A program made the translations under genes and the position numbers. 64,000 nt of DNA from Astropecten irregularis (taxonomy: Eukaryota; Echinodermata; Asteroidea; Paxillosida; Astropectinidae). The stretch lies in the NCBI GenBank assembly GCA_963971285.1, contig OZ020260.1:11442798-11506797 (forward strand). Direction: 5' to 3'. Below, in pieces: positions 35,601 through 50,600 of this stretch. Every line of letters starts with the position of its first letter. The first letter of the stretch is position 1. The notes beneath the pieces are model-generated. The model was given only the letters and a program-made list of their open reading frames with translations, was not told the DNA's origin and searched no databases.

Positions 35601-38600
35601 TCAAGCCATAGACCTAAAGTTAAAGTAGAACTTTCATTTTTAATTTTTCTTTTTTTGATTAATATAGGAGAACCAATGAACAAATTCATTTCAAAACTCC
35701 TCTAAAACCTGTCAGAGTCAGAATTAAAAACGCACCCCTTCACCACATGGCAAAAATTACCAACGTTTATGCCTTGTTTACGTCCAAGACACACATTTGA
35801 CATCCAAAATTCTGGGCCGATTGAAGGCTCATTCCATTTTTGTTAAACACACAGCTCTACAAATGCAATTTTTAACAAGTTGCTTCTTTTGGGGGAGGGC
35901 GAAGGCGGAGGGCCTAGGCTATCTGGTCTGCACCTTTTGTAAAATTTTAGGTGTTTAAACCCTAACCCACAGGAGCCTTTTATATCTACCCTCCTCAATC
36001 CTTCAAAATCCTCATAGGGACATAGTTAAAAAACCGCATTCCTCCTCAATCCTCCATAATCCTCCAGTGATCTCACTTATACTCAAAATGAGAGGTACCT
36101 GATTCCTGAATCCTTCAGAATCCTTCATTGGCCCTACCTCAAAAAATGCGTTTATCCTGAATCCTTGCCACTCCTCCAGTGGTCCTCACTTGAAAATGAC
36201 ATTATATCCTGAATCCTCCAAAATCCTCCAAAACTACCATAGGATTTTGGAGGATTGAGGAGGGTTAGGGTTAGGCGACAGACATTCTGATTGGCATGAA
36301 TTTATGCATCAATGTTCTGTAGAACATATGCCTCGACAAGTAACTAGGAAGATGGCAGGCATATATTTTGCACCTGAGTCAAGAAACAGTTGCAGTTTGC
36401 TCGTTCTATCAACAAAAAACCCTTTTGCAATGCTGCTATACATGGCAGGAACTTCAGAAACAAAGGCCACTGCCTTGGTGGTCCTTGAGATCACTAGGGA
36501 GCTTGGAGACAGTTGATCATCACAACTTGTCTCAAATGTCCCTTTTAACCTCTTTAAATGTTCCTGTCTGACATTTCACTAAGTGCCTCTTTCTCCAAGA
36601 GACAGTTGCCTTGCCAACTAAAAGTGTCTGGCCCAGTTATTAAAGTGCTCAAATTTGGATTTCCTCTTTCCCTATTGGTCTTTGTACACAAGATCTTCTC
36701 CTCACCTGAGATGAAGAAATCAATTAAAGTAAATAAATCTGGCATTCAAAATTATTTTATTTATAAATACCACCTTCAAATTTACATATTTTTGTTTTCA
36801 GTTTACAATAAGAAATTCACCAAACTCATGTATTTGTCACACACCCTTGCAAGTGTCAAGTTATATATTTGTTTTAATTGTGTAGACCGACACACTGAAA
36901 TCAGCAGATAATCATGATGATAGATGATATAGGCCTACATGTAAAACCATTGTGGACCTATCCCTGTATGGCATGTGTTAAAGGTAGTGTCATACTTTGG
37001 TAAGAGACCAAAACAGAAATGTTCACAGATTTACGTATAACTTACAGGGTATGAAGATGGTGGTGGTAGAAACATACTGTTAAATTTTTTCCGCCTGAAA
37101 TTGTGTATTTATCCAGAAATTAGTAAAACAACGACTAAAAATCTTTTTGATCTTTTAAAAGATAGAAAATAAAAGAGAAAAGACTTGAGAAATACTGTGG
37201 CTGTTTTTCACTGTTTTCTCAAAAGTGGGCACCGTATGGGACTGAAATTTTCACAGATGACTGTTACTGTATCTTCCTTGATATTTTTGCCCATGAATCT
37301 GTATTTCTTTGATAAAAACCAAAGTACGATATAACCTTTAACTAGTAGATGCCTCCCTCTGTGAAGTCAGTGCATTCAATTGTCATCCTTGTCACGTCAT
37401 GCACATTGCACAGTGTGGTGTGAACTTCACCTGATTTCAACTTCATTTCACAATGAAATAACGACCTTGGGGGAAATATGTCTGACAATATTTATGGTAT
37501 TTATAGCTGCGGTTGTCTAGTTCAGTATGTTTACAAGGCCTACACAGTACACATATACCTTTCTGTTCTCTTATAAATATAATAAATTTACCAGATCATT
37601 TTCAGGCTGTTTTTTTTTGTAACATCATGTTGTTTTCCTGTAATATTATAACATATGGCAACATGAACATATTTTTGGCCCCAGGGCTCGGAATAAAGTG
37701 CATCTATTATCAACTATTATGAGCCAAAATAATAGGTAAATATTTTCCTTTCACAATGTTTCATTTCAAAAGTCACAAAAGACTGATCAAATTCATAGGA
37801 AATAAATGACACTAGAAAAATGCATTGACAGTGAGAAAATTAAACTGAAAATAATACGACTCAAATTCCTGAAGTCTACTTTTTCCCTGTAAAAAACAAC
37901 AAAGTAAACAGTCTAAATTATCAGTGTGATGATTCCCTGTCTAATGCAACTATTATAATGCAAGTCTAATTCACAGGAACAACCTGTTGCAACATATAGG
38001 CTACATGTATCCAGAGATTAATCTAGGCTTACCTGTATTGATTGTGTCCTTACAGCAGGGACATAGATAGGACCACTCCAAGGATAAATTCCACACTATC
38101 CAAATAAAAACTGACAACAGGTGGCATATCTGTGGTGTTACATGTCTGGACATGTAGGCCTACATTGGCACCCTTTTGTGGTAGAGATATTGAAACATTT
38201 CTAGATGAGAAAGTCTCGTTGGTGCAATTTTAGGATCATCTCCCAAATAGCAGTGTCAAGACACAACTAATTAGCGGAAACACAGCAGCTAACAAGCATT
38301 GTCAAATAAAGACAAAACCTCAAACAAAGAAAACAGTTTTCAGCAACATTTACAAAATATCTAAACTAAGAGGAATGTGATCCCCTTTGTCTAAGAAGAA
38401 AATAAGATTAGGTGAAAAGTCATTTCAGTACCATAGGCAAATTTCACTAACGCTTTGCGATCATCACTAAAGCCCAAATCCATTGTTAAACGGAAAATTG
38501 CTACGCAAAGTAGCGATCAATTTTCCATTTGGCGATGGATTTGAGCTTTATAGCGATGATCGCAAAGTGTTAGTGAAATCCGCCCCTAAATTGGGGGAAA

Positions 38601-41600
38601 TTATAATTATCATCGCAGCGTTTTTACGAAATTGGGTGTGTACTTCTCTGTTGACTTGGGACTGTCACTGGGCAGACTCTCAGTGGATTCTGGGCACTTA
38701 TGCATAATGAATGAGGGCACTGTCACCAAGTATCATATGGGGGGGGGGGGGAGGGCAATACTTGAACTGGAGTAACTAGACTATACATGTATAATGCCCA
38801 GTTGATACCTCCATTTCCTGGCCCACCATGTGCCTCTGGGAAATCAATAATGTTAGGTATTGTTTCCTATGAATGTTTAATGAGATCTGACAACTGGACC
38901 ACCATGTACCCCAAGTCAGCCCTCATGGCCCTTTGTTAGTCCCAGTTGGATGGTGTCTGGTCTGGGTTGGGGGAAATGTGTGACATTTTTTGGAGGTGAT
39001 ACATGGGTGATAGTATGTCTGTCTGGCTGGCAGGTGGAGGGGGAACAAAAGGTTCAGAATTTCTTTTGATACAGAACATTTGCCAAAGTCGAGCCTCTAA
39101 ATATGATCACTTAAAACAATAGTTAGGCGTATATGAGCCTTGTTCTTCATACTTCAACCATGAATAGCTCCATGCTACAACATATTGCCATTTTTAATTT
39201 TAAAGAATACTGTATAGGCCAGCCTACACAGCCGGAAACATTTCACAGATGGAATATTTCACAGAAGACTTATTGATTCTTGTTTGATTTTAATTAAAAC
39301 AAGGCCCTCTCATCGTTACTAATCCTATGTTCTACCGTCAAAGAAGCGATACTGTCACGTACAGGTGATGCCAGGTGTCTCATAATACTTGCCATAAAGA
39401 CTGAAAGATGAGCATTAGATTGTATCCAGAAATTGAACGATTATGATATCGAAGCTTAATCATGATTGCTAAATAAGTCATGCACTTCACCGTTCTTTGT
39501 TTGTGCCACCAGATACTCATATTGCTCATAGAGACCCAAGCTGGGCGCTTTTGTCTGGGGAGTGCAAAGTTTAATGGAGGGTCACATCAAAAGGCACATT
39601 TTTGTGGTCGAAACCCTGTCTCAATAGTTTAGAGGTTCACTGCAAACTGTTGGCCCAGGAATTTTTACGGTGCAGAAATCTGACGCCTTTTGCTGTTGAC
39701 TTGCCAAATCTGCAGCTGATCCTAGAATTTTTCCATTTAATGGGTTGTGGAAGTGAAAATAATGGGATTGGGAGCCTAATGTCAACACCAAATTGGGTCT
39801 CTGATCGCATTTGAAGCCCTATTGGCTCAGTTCTGCATGATGCAATTGCTGTAAATGCTTGAAATTTATGACTCTTTGAACATTCTAAATCGAAGGAATG
39901 TTGTCCACCAGGACTTTGTACTTCATCATCTCCTTATATAGGCAAGCTGGTATACAAAACAAGTAAACTGCGGATTGTTTTAGCCTTAGTCACAATAATC
40001 ACATAGATTTTACAGACAGTCCTTGATATCCAGGTTTTGTTTAAACTAAAATGAAAGCACTTTGTGGACGTGAGGTCTGTTTGTCTGATCTTTGCAATAC
40101 TGTATATTGTGTTTCACAGGCCGTCAACAACATTTAGGCTACTTGGCTAAAAAAATTGGGAGAAATTGATGTAAATTGCTTAAATCCTCAATATTCATGA
40201 TTTACCAATGCTACATTACATGCTAATTGAAATTGAATGGAAAATGCCAGAAGTAATCATGACTGTTGGAGTAATTTCTGATTGGGATTTGAGTAACAAC
40301 ATTTTGAAATTGTCTGTCTCTATCAAAATTGATGAAACTTTGTGTGATGTTACAAAATATGGTTTGAAATTTGTCAAGGGGGAAAAAGGCTCACTGTTGA
40401 ACTTGTTAAGGGGTTTTGATGTACATGTAGTTTTAAATTTGATTTCAGAATGATTGTTTTCACAAAGGAGACTTGTGTAGCTTAGTAACCACTTAACAAT
40501 TCCATTTATTAATGTAACATTTGAAAGTTTTTTTTTTACACTGAAATTCCTTAATATCATGTAGGACCTACTTGAAATTGTAGTAATTTTTGTCACAAAC
40601 TAATTATTCATTCTTTTCCTTAATGTTGTTATTAAAATCATCTGGAATGGGACAAATGACGTCCGTCAAATTCACAAGTATGTACATTGTTTCATTCATC
40701 AAAATCCATTTTTCATTTCCAGACTGGAAACATTCTTTGGGATTGTTTTTTTCTGGTTGCTTCTATCGGATTTCTTTTAATACACATTACACTCTGTGCA
40801 TAAACTTTGATGTTATTCAACACCATAAGTTTAGCAGTGGAGATGCACTGTGTGTGCAGACTAAAACAGCAGATTTTAGCGTGAAAAATTTGAGAATGAT
40901 ATGTCAAGGATTTCCAGCATTGAAAACTTTCAAACTGCAAATTGAAAGGTAATTTCTCTCGGTGCTTGGTAAAAGAGCAAACAAAATCATAAAAGTTGTT
41001 TTATCTCAATTTTCAGAAATTGCTCTTAAATTTTTATCTGTTGGTCATTTTCCAGCGATATTTGTGAAAATTTTCCATACAGTGCATCAGTCTTTAAATG
41101 ATCTATTCATGAAATTAATAATTCCTTGGACGTGTGTGTGAGTGTGTACGTTTGTTTGGTTTCATACATTGCAGTGGGTTAGCATTCAGACTCTTTGATT
41201 GAATAACATAGTCTGTAACAATGGGAGACTTTGGAGAACCAGTCTTCGAGTCAACACACGCGCAAAGCAATGTGAGCATGCTCACAATTGCGCAAGCATG
41301 GTTTGCGCGTGCCCTGTTGACTCAAGACCGACTCTCTAAAGTCTCCCATTCCATACGTGTGTTATTTTGTCCGTCATTTTGTCTGTCCCATACTGTACAT
41401 GTATATCTTCTGCTGACTTGACTGAAGTTGAATTTGAATTTTCCTAACATCTCTTGAGTCATTCCATGTTGCAATTCTGTTTGTTCACCACTCTTTTTTA
41501 GCGAAAAAATCAACTCATTAATGCCTTGGTTGTCTGCGTACCGGTAAGACAATTTGGCACTCCGCTATTTCTGTTAGCCGTTGTTAGTGGATAGCGAGCT

Positions 41601-44600
41601 GTGCTTATAGTTGTCGGTGCTTTTAGATTTTTTTGTTGCACAACACTAGCGTAAAGCCATAGATTATTAGGAAAGTTTTAGAAGGAAACAGATATTAAAA
41701 ACACTTTGTATCTTCACTACTACTAGTGACGCAGATCAGGAGAATGTAAATGGGATAAATGACAACACAATATCACTGGTTTATCAGAATTTTCACAATT
41801 TACAACTTTTTCTACTCTTTTTGAGGCATCTCTTGCTGATAGGAATGACTCTTTTTGCAGAATCAATGACAGAGCAAACTATTTAAACCTGATATTAGGC
41901 CCATGTAGGCCCTACATTTTATGCTATTGACTATGAAGCTTTTTGACCTGGGGCCAATTTTATAGAGCTGCCCAAGCACCACAATTAAGCACCAAAAACC
42001 TTGGTATACAATAACAATATTATCACTATGCCAGCCAAAACTCCTTGTGAATGTTATGCTCAGCAAACAATAACCGAATACAAGACAAAAACAGTAAACA
42101 TCACATGATAATTTTGTTGGTAATCCTGTTTGATCAAGGAAGACTTTTAATGCTTATAAAGCAAATTGTGTGCTTAAGCAGCTCTATGAAATTGGCACCT
42201 GTTTTTCAGTGCAGCAAAATTTAAATGCCCTGTTCTTGGATCTCCTCTAAAACCCGAATCCTGTGTTATGCAGATAGCAAGTTATTTTTGTCGATAGTAG
42301 ATTTTGATTTGCAAGTGGAATAACCATAAACGTCATAACCTGCATGCATGCCGTTTTAGACATTGTGCTGTTTTGTAAATTTCCTTGACTGTTCATTTCA
42401 CATGTTTCTGTCCTTCCCTTTCCCAACTTTAAACTTGTAAATGTACGTGTAGTTAATACTTTTGAATAACACTGATTACGGTAGATCCTAACTGTGAGTG
42501 GTTTCTTTTTAGAGCTATTTTCAGAAACGGTTTGATTGTTGTATACAACCTGAAAATATCCTGTTATTATGGTTCTTTTACACGATTTGATCAATCAAAA
42601 AATAGGTTGAATCAGTTTTGGAACTCTTCTGCAGCTTTGTTTCAAAAACATTTCCAGTTTTTTTATAATGAGCTAAAAACAACTAACTTACCCATGTTTT
42701 AAACTTTTGGGATTATTAAGAAAACAAGTTTTGTTATTCTTGCTCCACTCTCTAGACTGAAAGGATTGTTTTAAGGTCAGGAATTAGGAGGGGGTAGACT
42801 GCAGCATTGAAATATCCAGACAAACATCCATTAGGTAACAGCATGGTGCATATGCGAATGCATTGGATTCTGGTTCATCAAAAGCACATTATTGAGCAAG
42901 ATTGATGTCATATGTACATAAATTGGGATACATGTATTGTGTTTTTCTTTAGTGAATAGAAATAGAGGAATAAATTCAGTTTTTATTTTCTCTTCATTTC
43001 CATTTTGTTATTAGATTTCTTTCAAATGCTGTTATTCACCAATGCAACAGAGAAAAGTTTATAGCATTAGCAGTTCTCTTTGAATTAATATCCTTAAAAT
43101 AGTGTATAATGTTTGATACTTGCTTGGAGTTGGGAAGGCCTGATGCGTTAGGAGGGCCTGCCATGTTTAAATTAATAACTTACAACTCTTTACAACTGTG
43201 AAAATATTACCTGTCCTCGGTAATCTCTTGTGTAGCTCTTGTTTTCTTCAACTTTCTTTGATTGCTCTGTTATAGTATTTTAATCCTCATTGAATTGCAG
43301 TGATTTCATTCTCACACAGGGGAATTGAGTCTTAATGTGGTCAGACCATGGCCTCCATGGTCTGACTGTGGGTTGAGTTCACTTCACTTTGAATTCTTGT
43401 GGTGTACTTTTAATACATAGACCATTATCATTGTCTAGTCTCTCATTCCAGTCTGTCTTATCCTTTGCAGTTGAAACGAATGAAACAGCTGGAACAGGAG
43501 AGGGATGTGTTGCTGCAAGGCATGGAAGTGGCGGAGCGAGCCAAGGACTGGTATCAGAGACAACTTGCCTACGTCCGGCAGAGGCAGCCTGGGTATTCTG
43601 GCAACTCACAGTTTACACATGGCGAGGTGAGTAGAGACTTGGGCCTTTTTCTAAACCTCGGCTCCGGCTCCGGCTCCAGCTCCGGCTCCGGCTCCGGCTT
43701 TATTTCGTGAGACTATTTTAAAATGATGGGTATCAAAATAGAGACTTTTGGCTGCGGTTGGAAGTACATTCTATGGTTTGAAAAGAAAAACAGAGCTTGA
43801 GCTTCAATGAAAAACCACAACCTATATTTTCAGCATATGGATGACAGTGCTGGAGCTGGAGCTAGCTGAGCCGGAGCTGAGGTTTGGAAGAGGGGCCTTG
43901 GCTTTGACTGTGGCTTGGGCTTCGGCTTCAGCTCTGTCGATCAGAATGAAACTGAAAACATAAGCTCTGGTTGGAGCCTGAGTCTTTTTATGTTGTTCAA
44001 AACAGAATAAGCTTAATAAGCCTCAGATTTGATGCTTGTTACTTATAACTTGATGTACGAGATGGAGACAAAGGGGAAGCCAGCATTTCATAAAGGCCCT
44101 CGGTCTCAACCGTTGGGGCTTCAGATATCCAAAATCCAGTTGCTATGATTTGCTGGCAGACATCACGCCAAGTAATGATGTGCTCTTCATCAATTGAAAC
44201 AGATCACAAACATCATTCATTTTCCTCCTCATCCTTGTATAAGTTCTAGAGTAATCCTGACTTTCATTGCTTTCTACTCTCCTGCAGGACTCCCCTTCGT
44301 CTGGACATCAAGATAGGTTAGCCTACCGCATGGCCCGGATACTAGAGATTAACAGACAGCTCACACATCTCATGGAAAACCCAGAAAAGGTAAAGTTGCC
44401 TCAGACACCCTCACATAAATAGACGCGAAAAGCTCAACACAGAGATTCGTTATAGGCACCATGCAAATAGGTTTTAATGAATGGAAATGCTTGGCATAAT
44501 ACGTTACCGGCCAAACTTCCCTGGCTATAGTGCAATATTCATAAGCATTCACCGGTATTCTGCTTACCGGTATATTTGCTCAGTAGTTCCATAGAATTGG

Positions 44601-47600
44601 GATATGGTATCCAGTTTGCCTCAATTCCTTGATCTAGTTCGGAGAATAAAAAATCAACAAGCCAGATATGAAGTACATAAATTGGTCATTCCACCAGCTC
44701 AGGGAAGGATTTGTGACACAGTTTTCTTTGTTAGGTAAATGTACCATTATTTACAAGTTTCCAGAAGCTAGTATAATCAAACTTGAAAAGGCTGAAGAAC
44801 TTGATGGTAAAACAACTTTTATCAGAAGTTCTCGAAGGACATTGCATGGTAATGTTTACCTATACATGTACGTGCACAAATCTTGCCCCAGTTAGGTGGA
44901 ATATGGCTCATAAACCCATTCACACCTAGGAATGCAATTCCTGGACAACCATTATGTCCACAGAGATATAATGTCAACATTTATTCTGCATGACCACAGA
45001 ATATAAGGGCAGTGTATACATTTGGCCCTGATGTGGTCACTTCTGGGGAAGCAGCTGCTCTAGTCACTCAGAAGGCAACAACTTATTGACCCTTGCCCCC
45101 TAGGCCCTATATATCTCAGTAGCAGGATCCTGTTGTTGAAATGGTCCCTGCCAGATGAAGTTTATGAATATTGGAATAACCAGCCTCATAGCTCCATGCC
45201 TCAACCACCTTCCAGGGGGTTGCCAGGCTTAGAAAAAAGCCCCTTTGTTTGGCTAAGATGGGATTGATTTCAGCCTTATGTTAGCTCAAAGCTGGTTCAT
45301 TAGGAAACACATGTCTTCCGGTCATCAAAACCAGCTAGGGTAATACCAGAAAATTGATTGGGTGTAAGCTGTTTCCTTTTACACCCCTGACTGAAGACTA
45401 CACAACCAGTCTCTGTGGTGTTGGTTTCACCTTATGAATATTCAGAGAACAGTCAGCTGGCAAAAGAACAATGGGTTACCCATTCACAAGAACCATGGAA
45501 GAACCATAGAGCGCTAGCTCTGCGTTCTCTGTGCCTATATATGCTTTGAAGCCATCCTGGGCGCAGTCATTTTGAATTTATGTGCGTGTCTGTAGAACAA
45601 TAAAACTTTGCCTGGAATTCCTTATGAAGAATGTACTCTAAATTGAGAGTCTCTAAATGCAACAAGCATGTGTGTCGGATTTGGGGTGTAATGGGCTTCG
45701 ATAACGCACCTGTATAGAACACAAACGCAGATATGCAAATAGACGTACAAAAGACATACAAAATTGTGTGTTTTCCATAAGTTTGTGCACAAACATGGAT
45801 ACACTCAGCAGGCATATTGCTTTGTGCACGAAGCTAGCGCTTGAGTAATTTTAATATAGCTCTATGGGAAGAACAAAGAACCAAGTTAGACCATAAACCC
45901 CATCTGTGACATCATGGGGGATGTGCTCTCCCCATCAATGTCTATGCTTCCCCGCTGTTTTGATATTGTTTCCAATGCCCCCTTGATCAATTGTTGAACC
46001 CCATATTTGACCCTATTTCTTCCCCTGAGCCTCATGAAGATGTTGGTTGCCTTTGCTGTACAGTCATGACAGTCCTACAAGCATCCTCACTGTCTTAACT
46101 TCCCCATGGCACATTCTTAAAGACTTCCTTCCAAGTTAGCTCTAAGGCTACACGTACATACAGGGTGTCCCCCAAAAAATGTTACACTTGTGTCGGGAAC
46201 TATTATATGAAAATGAAACTGTTTATCACTTCAAGATTCAGATATGTGATGAAACTATGTCTTGGCTATCACCATATAGAATTTGAGCAAAATTCGATTA
46301 AAATTGAGTGAAACAACTAAGACTGAACTACCCAACCTCAAAACCCAATTTTCATCTTTCTTTCATACACATTATGTGTGTATTGACCACTATGCGTGTT
46401 ATCCTTGCAAATTTGTTTTTAAACTCTTTTAATTGGTTATATTTTTGCCAATTTCAGCCCGATTATGCTCAAATTCTACATGGTGATAGCCAAGACATGG
46501 CTGTATCACATATCTGAATCTTGAAGTGATTTATAATAGTTTAATTTTAACATAATGGGTACCGACACAGTGTTGCGTTTTTTCTGGGACACCCTGTTTA
46601 TCAAGTCCCATAAAATGAAAGCATTGTACATGTAGTTAGTTTCTCCATAGTATTGTCTCTTGATGAGGTCCTTCTTGAAAGTACCAGCTAGGAATGGATT
46701 TGCAGTGACTGGGGGTTGAGAATTGAGATGGCTTGGGTTAAGATTCTTAGTACGGTGTTTGACATTCTTGAACTTGTTCCCTCTGCCAGGATTTCCCAGA
46801 TCACATGAATCTTGCCATGGCTAGGTTCCAGTCGTCGCAACCTCCTCGGAAGCAGCGCATGAGCAGCTCATCAAGCAGTAGTAGCACCAATAATCACCTT
46901 GTCACGCAGCTACGTGAACAAAACAAACTACTAACCAAGGTAAGGACAACCGATCTCTATAATAAGAACGCTCATGATGGTCAGAGTTCTGCTGTGTAAT
47001 CTGTTGGCCCAATGGCTACATAGTCACATTCCAGTCTGCCGAGGCCGGTAATGTTTCTCAGTTATTAAGTACAGGTCAACCACTTCAGAATTAAGTTCAC
47101 TGCTATCTAGGTGCTCCAGCAAACCAAATATTGACACACGGCCTGGTGCACACGAAATTAGATTCGGGCATTCAGAGCCGAGTCTCATCAGGTCGTGAAT
47201 CTACAGTAAGAATATCTGACCCAATTCATTGCCTGGAAAGAAAAAGAATCTGAATTCATGAAGTGGAGAATTTACAGATCCTTGCCGGGTTACCCGGCAG
47301 GTTTGAAATGGATTCGGTGACTTCCTCCAGCTCGACTCCACTATTAGATTTCAAGAGATTTGTTGCGAGGATTCTGGGGGGGACTAACAATGATTCCAGT
47401 TCGTGTTGGTCTCTGTTGTACTTTTTTTTCTAATCATTGTTCAATCCTGCTAGGATGACAACCTGGACAAAGGTCGTCTGAGTTTGTCTTTGCAAACACG
47501 AGGTCCGAGACCCTTTCATCTGTGTTTTGAGTCCAGTGCAATTCACCCTGTGATTGATTGCATGTGTCCACATTTATCCCCTTGCTTAATCCTCCCTTGA

Positions 47601-50600
47601 AAATGGCAGCATTTTGCTGAATTGCCTCATGTTTCATTAAACAGAGGATTATATAAAATCGGCGTTTAAAATGGAGCTTGGAAGACCCTGTCTAACCTTT
47701 CAACCCCAAAACAGAAGGGATTCAAATTGTACAAACAAATTTGCTTCCCGTTGCTATTAAGTAAAGCGCCCTCGTGTGGCAATTATATACTATGAGGATT
47801 ACCATAATTATAACGCTTAACCCTGACACAACTTCATACCACAGTTACCACACATGTTTTTTCCCAGTGGTATTAAGTACTGAATGGTATACTGAATACT
47901 ACAACTTGACAATCACAGTGTGGTTTAATGTATGCATGGTTTATGATCTAGTTCCCCTGTGGAGACTGATAAGGTGTATTAAGCAGGGGCACCGGACAAG
48001 TCGACCACGAGACAACTCGACTCGAGACAACTCGACCGCAAAGACAACTCGACTCCGAGACAGCTCGACTCCAAAGACAACTCGACCCTGAGACACGTTG
48101 ACAACACCTATGATACTGATGCGATGCTCGGATGGTGCGCGACGAAACAATGATTAACAAAAATGTATGTGAATTAAAAAAATGACAAATGAGAAAATAC
48201 TACTCTGGTAGTAGTAATTAGGAAGCAAACGGCTGCTCGTTTGGTCTGTAAACTAGCAGCGAGCCGCAGCGTCAGGTTGGCCGTGGCAGATGGTCTGTGG
48301 AGCCTAGCTGACATGCTGTGGGCCGGTATTGTCAATTTACAGAGTTTTACGCCGGTACCGGTACTGGGCAGCGTACCACCCAGTCTCACGGCTGTACCTT
48401 ATGCCGTGGCCGACGGCCAAGCTGAGCTTAGTGGGCACGCTGCAGCTGGATAGTTTGAAGGACACTGGAGTAGAAATTTTGACAAGGTAGGCCTAATCAT
48501 ATTTTGGCAACGAAAATAATTAATATTACGTCTTCTGCTACATCCATCCTTTAAGAAATCTTTTAGACCCAATCAGTTCTAGCTGTATTTTCACACTGGG
48601 AATTATTTTATTTATTCTATTAATGCGATATTATTCCGAGTTTTTTTAATTTTTTTTATAGGGTTCTTACTGTTCTTTGTTTACTTGTCTGATGTCTATT
48701 CAGATTTTGATTATATTTTGAGCATATTGAGCGTCATCATTCAGTGTATTTATTTTTCTTAGTAAATTAGACAGCCTGCTGCATAAGATCGATTATAGCT
48801 AACCTGTCCGTGCCGTTAAGTCATGCCCTACAAGTTCATAGTTCTATTGCCTTTTTCTTAGTCAATATTTGAATAATAAGCGACACAGGAAATAATTATC
48901 TCATTCACTAACGGGATAATTCCATGCAACTAAATTAGAGAATAGGCCTATTCAAACTTTATTTGCAAAAAAGCAATATGTAACCGCGCTAGTTTATTCA
49001 AGTACTCAAGTGTAGGATAGGTTGAAAGATTAGACGAGATAACATTGTTTTTAAAGGTTGGTCAAGGTTAAATAACAGCTCCTTCAGACATCTGCTTCAC
49101 TAGAAAATGGCGAAAACTTGAATTTCGAAACTGTTTTCGATCTTAGGTTTACTATGATAATTTGCTACGCATGCTGGCTGCTTATACATGGCATAAACTT
49201 GCTAATATCAAGGATTTTGCAGGGTGGTGGTAGCGGTATTAATGTAATCAGTGGTATTATAGAATTTGGGAATCTTAAGAGAGATTGCTAATTATGCAAT
49301 TAATACTTAACAGTTTTCTCCTAAAGACGGCCAGGAATCAGAGCAACGTTAGTAGTCCCGTCTAGTTATACGGTTCTTTTCGGAGCCACCCCAACTCATA
49401 AAAAGAGTGTAATTTATGTGCCAAGGTGTTACGCAAAATCAATTACCTTATTAAATTATTCTTCTTTTTTCACGAAAAGAAAATACGAATAATACATCTA
49501 TGATGATTAGGCCTACCATCGATTAAACATGATCTCGGAATTCTATAAAAGTCATGCACACTGCCGAGAATTTTTTAGATAGAGAGCCTCTACCCCTAAT
49601 ACTATTTTTTAGCATAATTATATAATGAAATACTTATTAAAAATAAATGTTTTGCATGTAGGCCTAATGAGTATTTTATACTAATAGGGTGTTGGCTAAA
49701 GTTGGCGTAAGACTGGGTAGTATGCTGCCTGGTACCGGTCTCGCGTAAAACTCTGTAAATTGACAATACCGGCCCACAGCGTGTCAGCTAGGCTCCACTG
49801 ACCATCTGCCACGGCCAACCTGACGCTGCGGCTCGCTGCTAGTTTACAGACCGAACAAGCAGCCGTTTGCTTCCTAATTACTACTACCAGAATAATATTT
49901 CTGTCTTTTTTTTTCATTCACATACATTTTTGTTAACATAATCATTGTTTCGTCGCGCACCATTCAGTGTCGAGTTGTCTTTGCGGTCGAGCTGTCTCGA
50001 AGTCGAGTTGTCTTTGTGGTCGAGCTATCTTGGAGTCGAGTTGTCGTTGCGGTCGAGCTGTCTCGGAGTCTAGTTGTCTTTGCGGTCGAGCTGTCTCGGA
50101 GTCAAGTTGTCTTTGTGGTCGAGCTGTCTCGGAGTCTCGGAGTGGAGTTGTCTTTGCGGTCGAGCTGTCTCGGATTCGAGTTGTCTTTGCGGTCGAGCTG
50201 TCTCGGAGTGGAGTTGTCTTTGTGGTCGAGCTGTCTCGGATTCGAGTTGTCTTTGCGGTCGAGCTGTCTCGGAGTGGAGTTGTCTTTGCGGTCGAGCTGT
50301 CTCGGATTCGAGTTGTCTTTGCGGTCGAGCTGTCTCGGATTCGAGTTGTCTTTGCGGTCGAGCTGTCTCGGAGTCGAGTTGTCCAGCTTTCTTCAAAGCT
50401 GGACACATGCAACAGCCTTTTGCATGGTCTTTCGGACTTCCAAATACACAAACTTCAACGCCAACAAAACGCTGCAGCCCGGTTAGTTACCTTGAGTAAA
50501 GAAGCGTGATCATTTAACGCCCATTCTACAAGACCTGCATTGGCTGACCGTGAAAAAACGCATCATCTACAAACTCATCCTTTTAACGTTCAAAGCTCTT

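Larger units (their letters stand above)
33783..43470 (+). other. SAPCD2: SAPCD2 intron 2 (9.7 kb)
   Basis: No nested gene recognised on either strand. It holds the elements at 35968, 36978, 38436, 41222 and 41950. Conserved-looking blocks outside these cannot be judged without comparison. Confidence 0.7.

Noticed and set aside
49942..50509. Long frames over the 33-bp satellite
   Set aside because: The satellite period is a multiple of three; the only genuine coding trace is the short LINE piece at the end.
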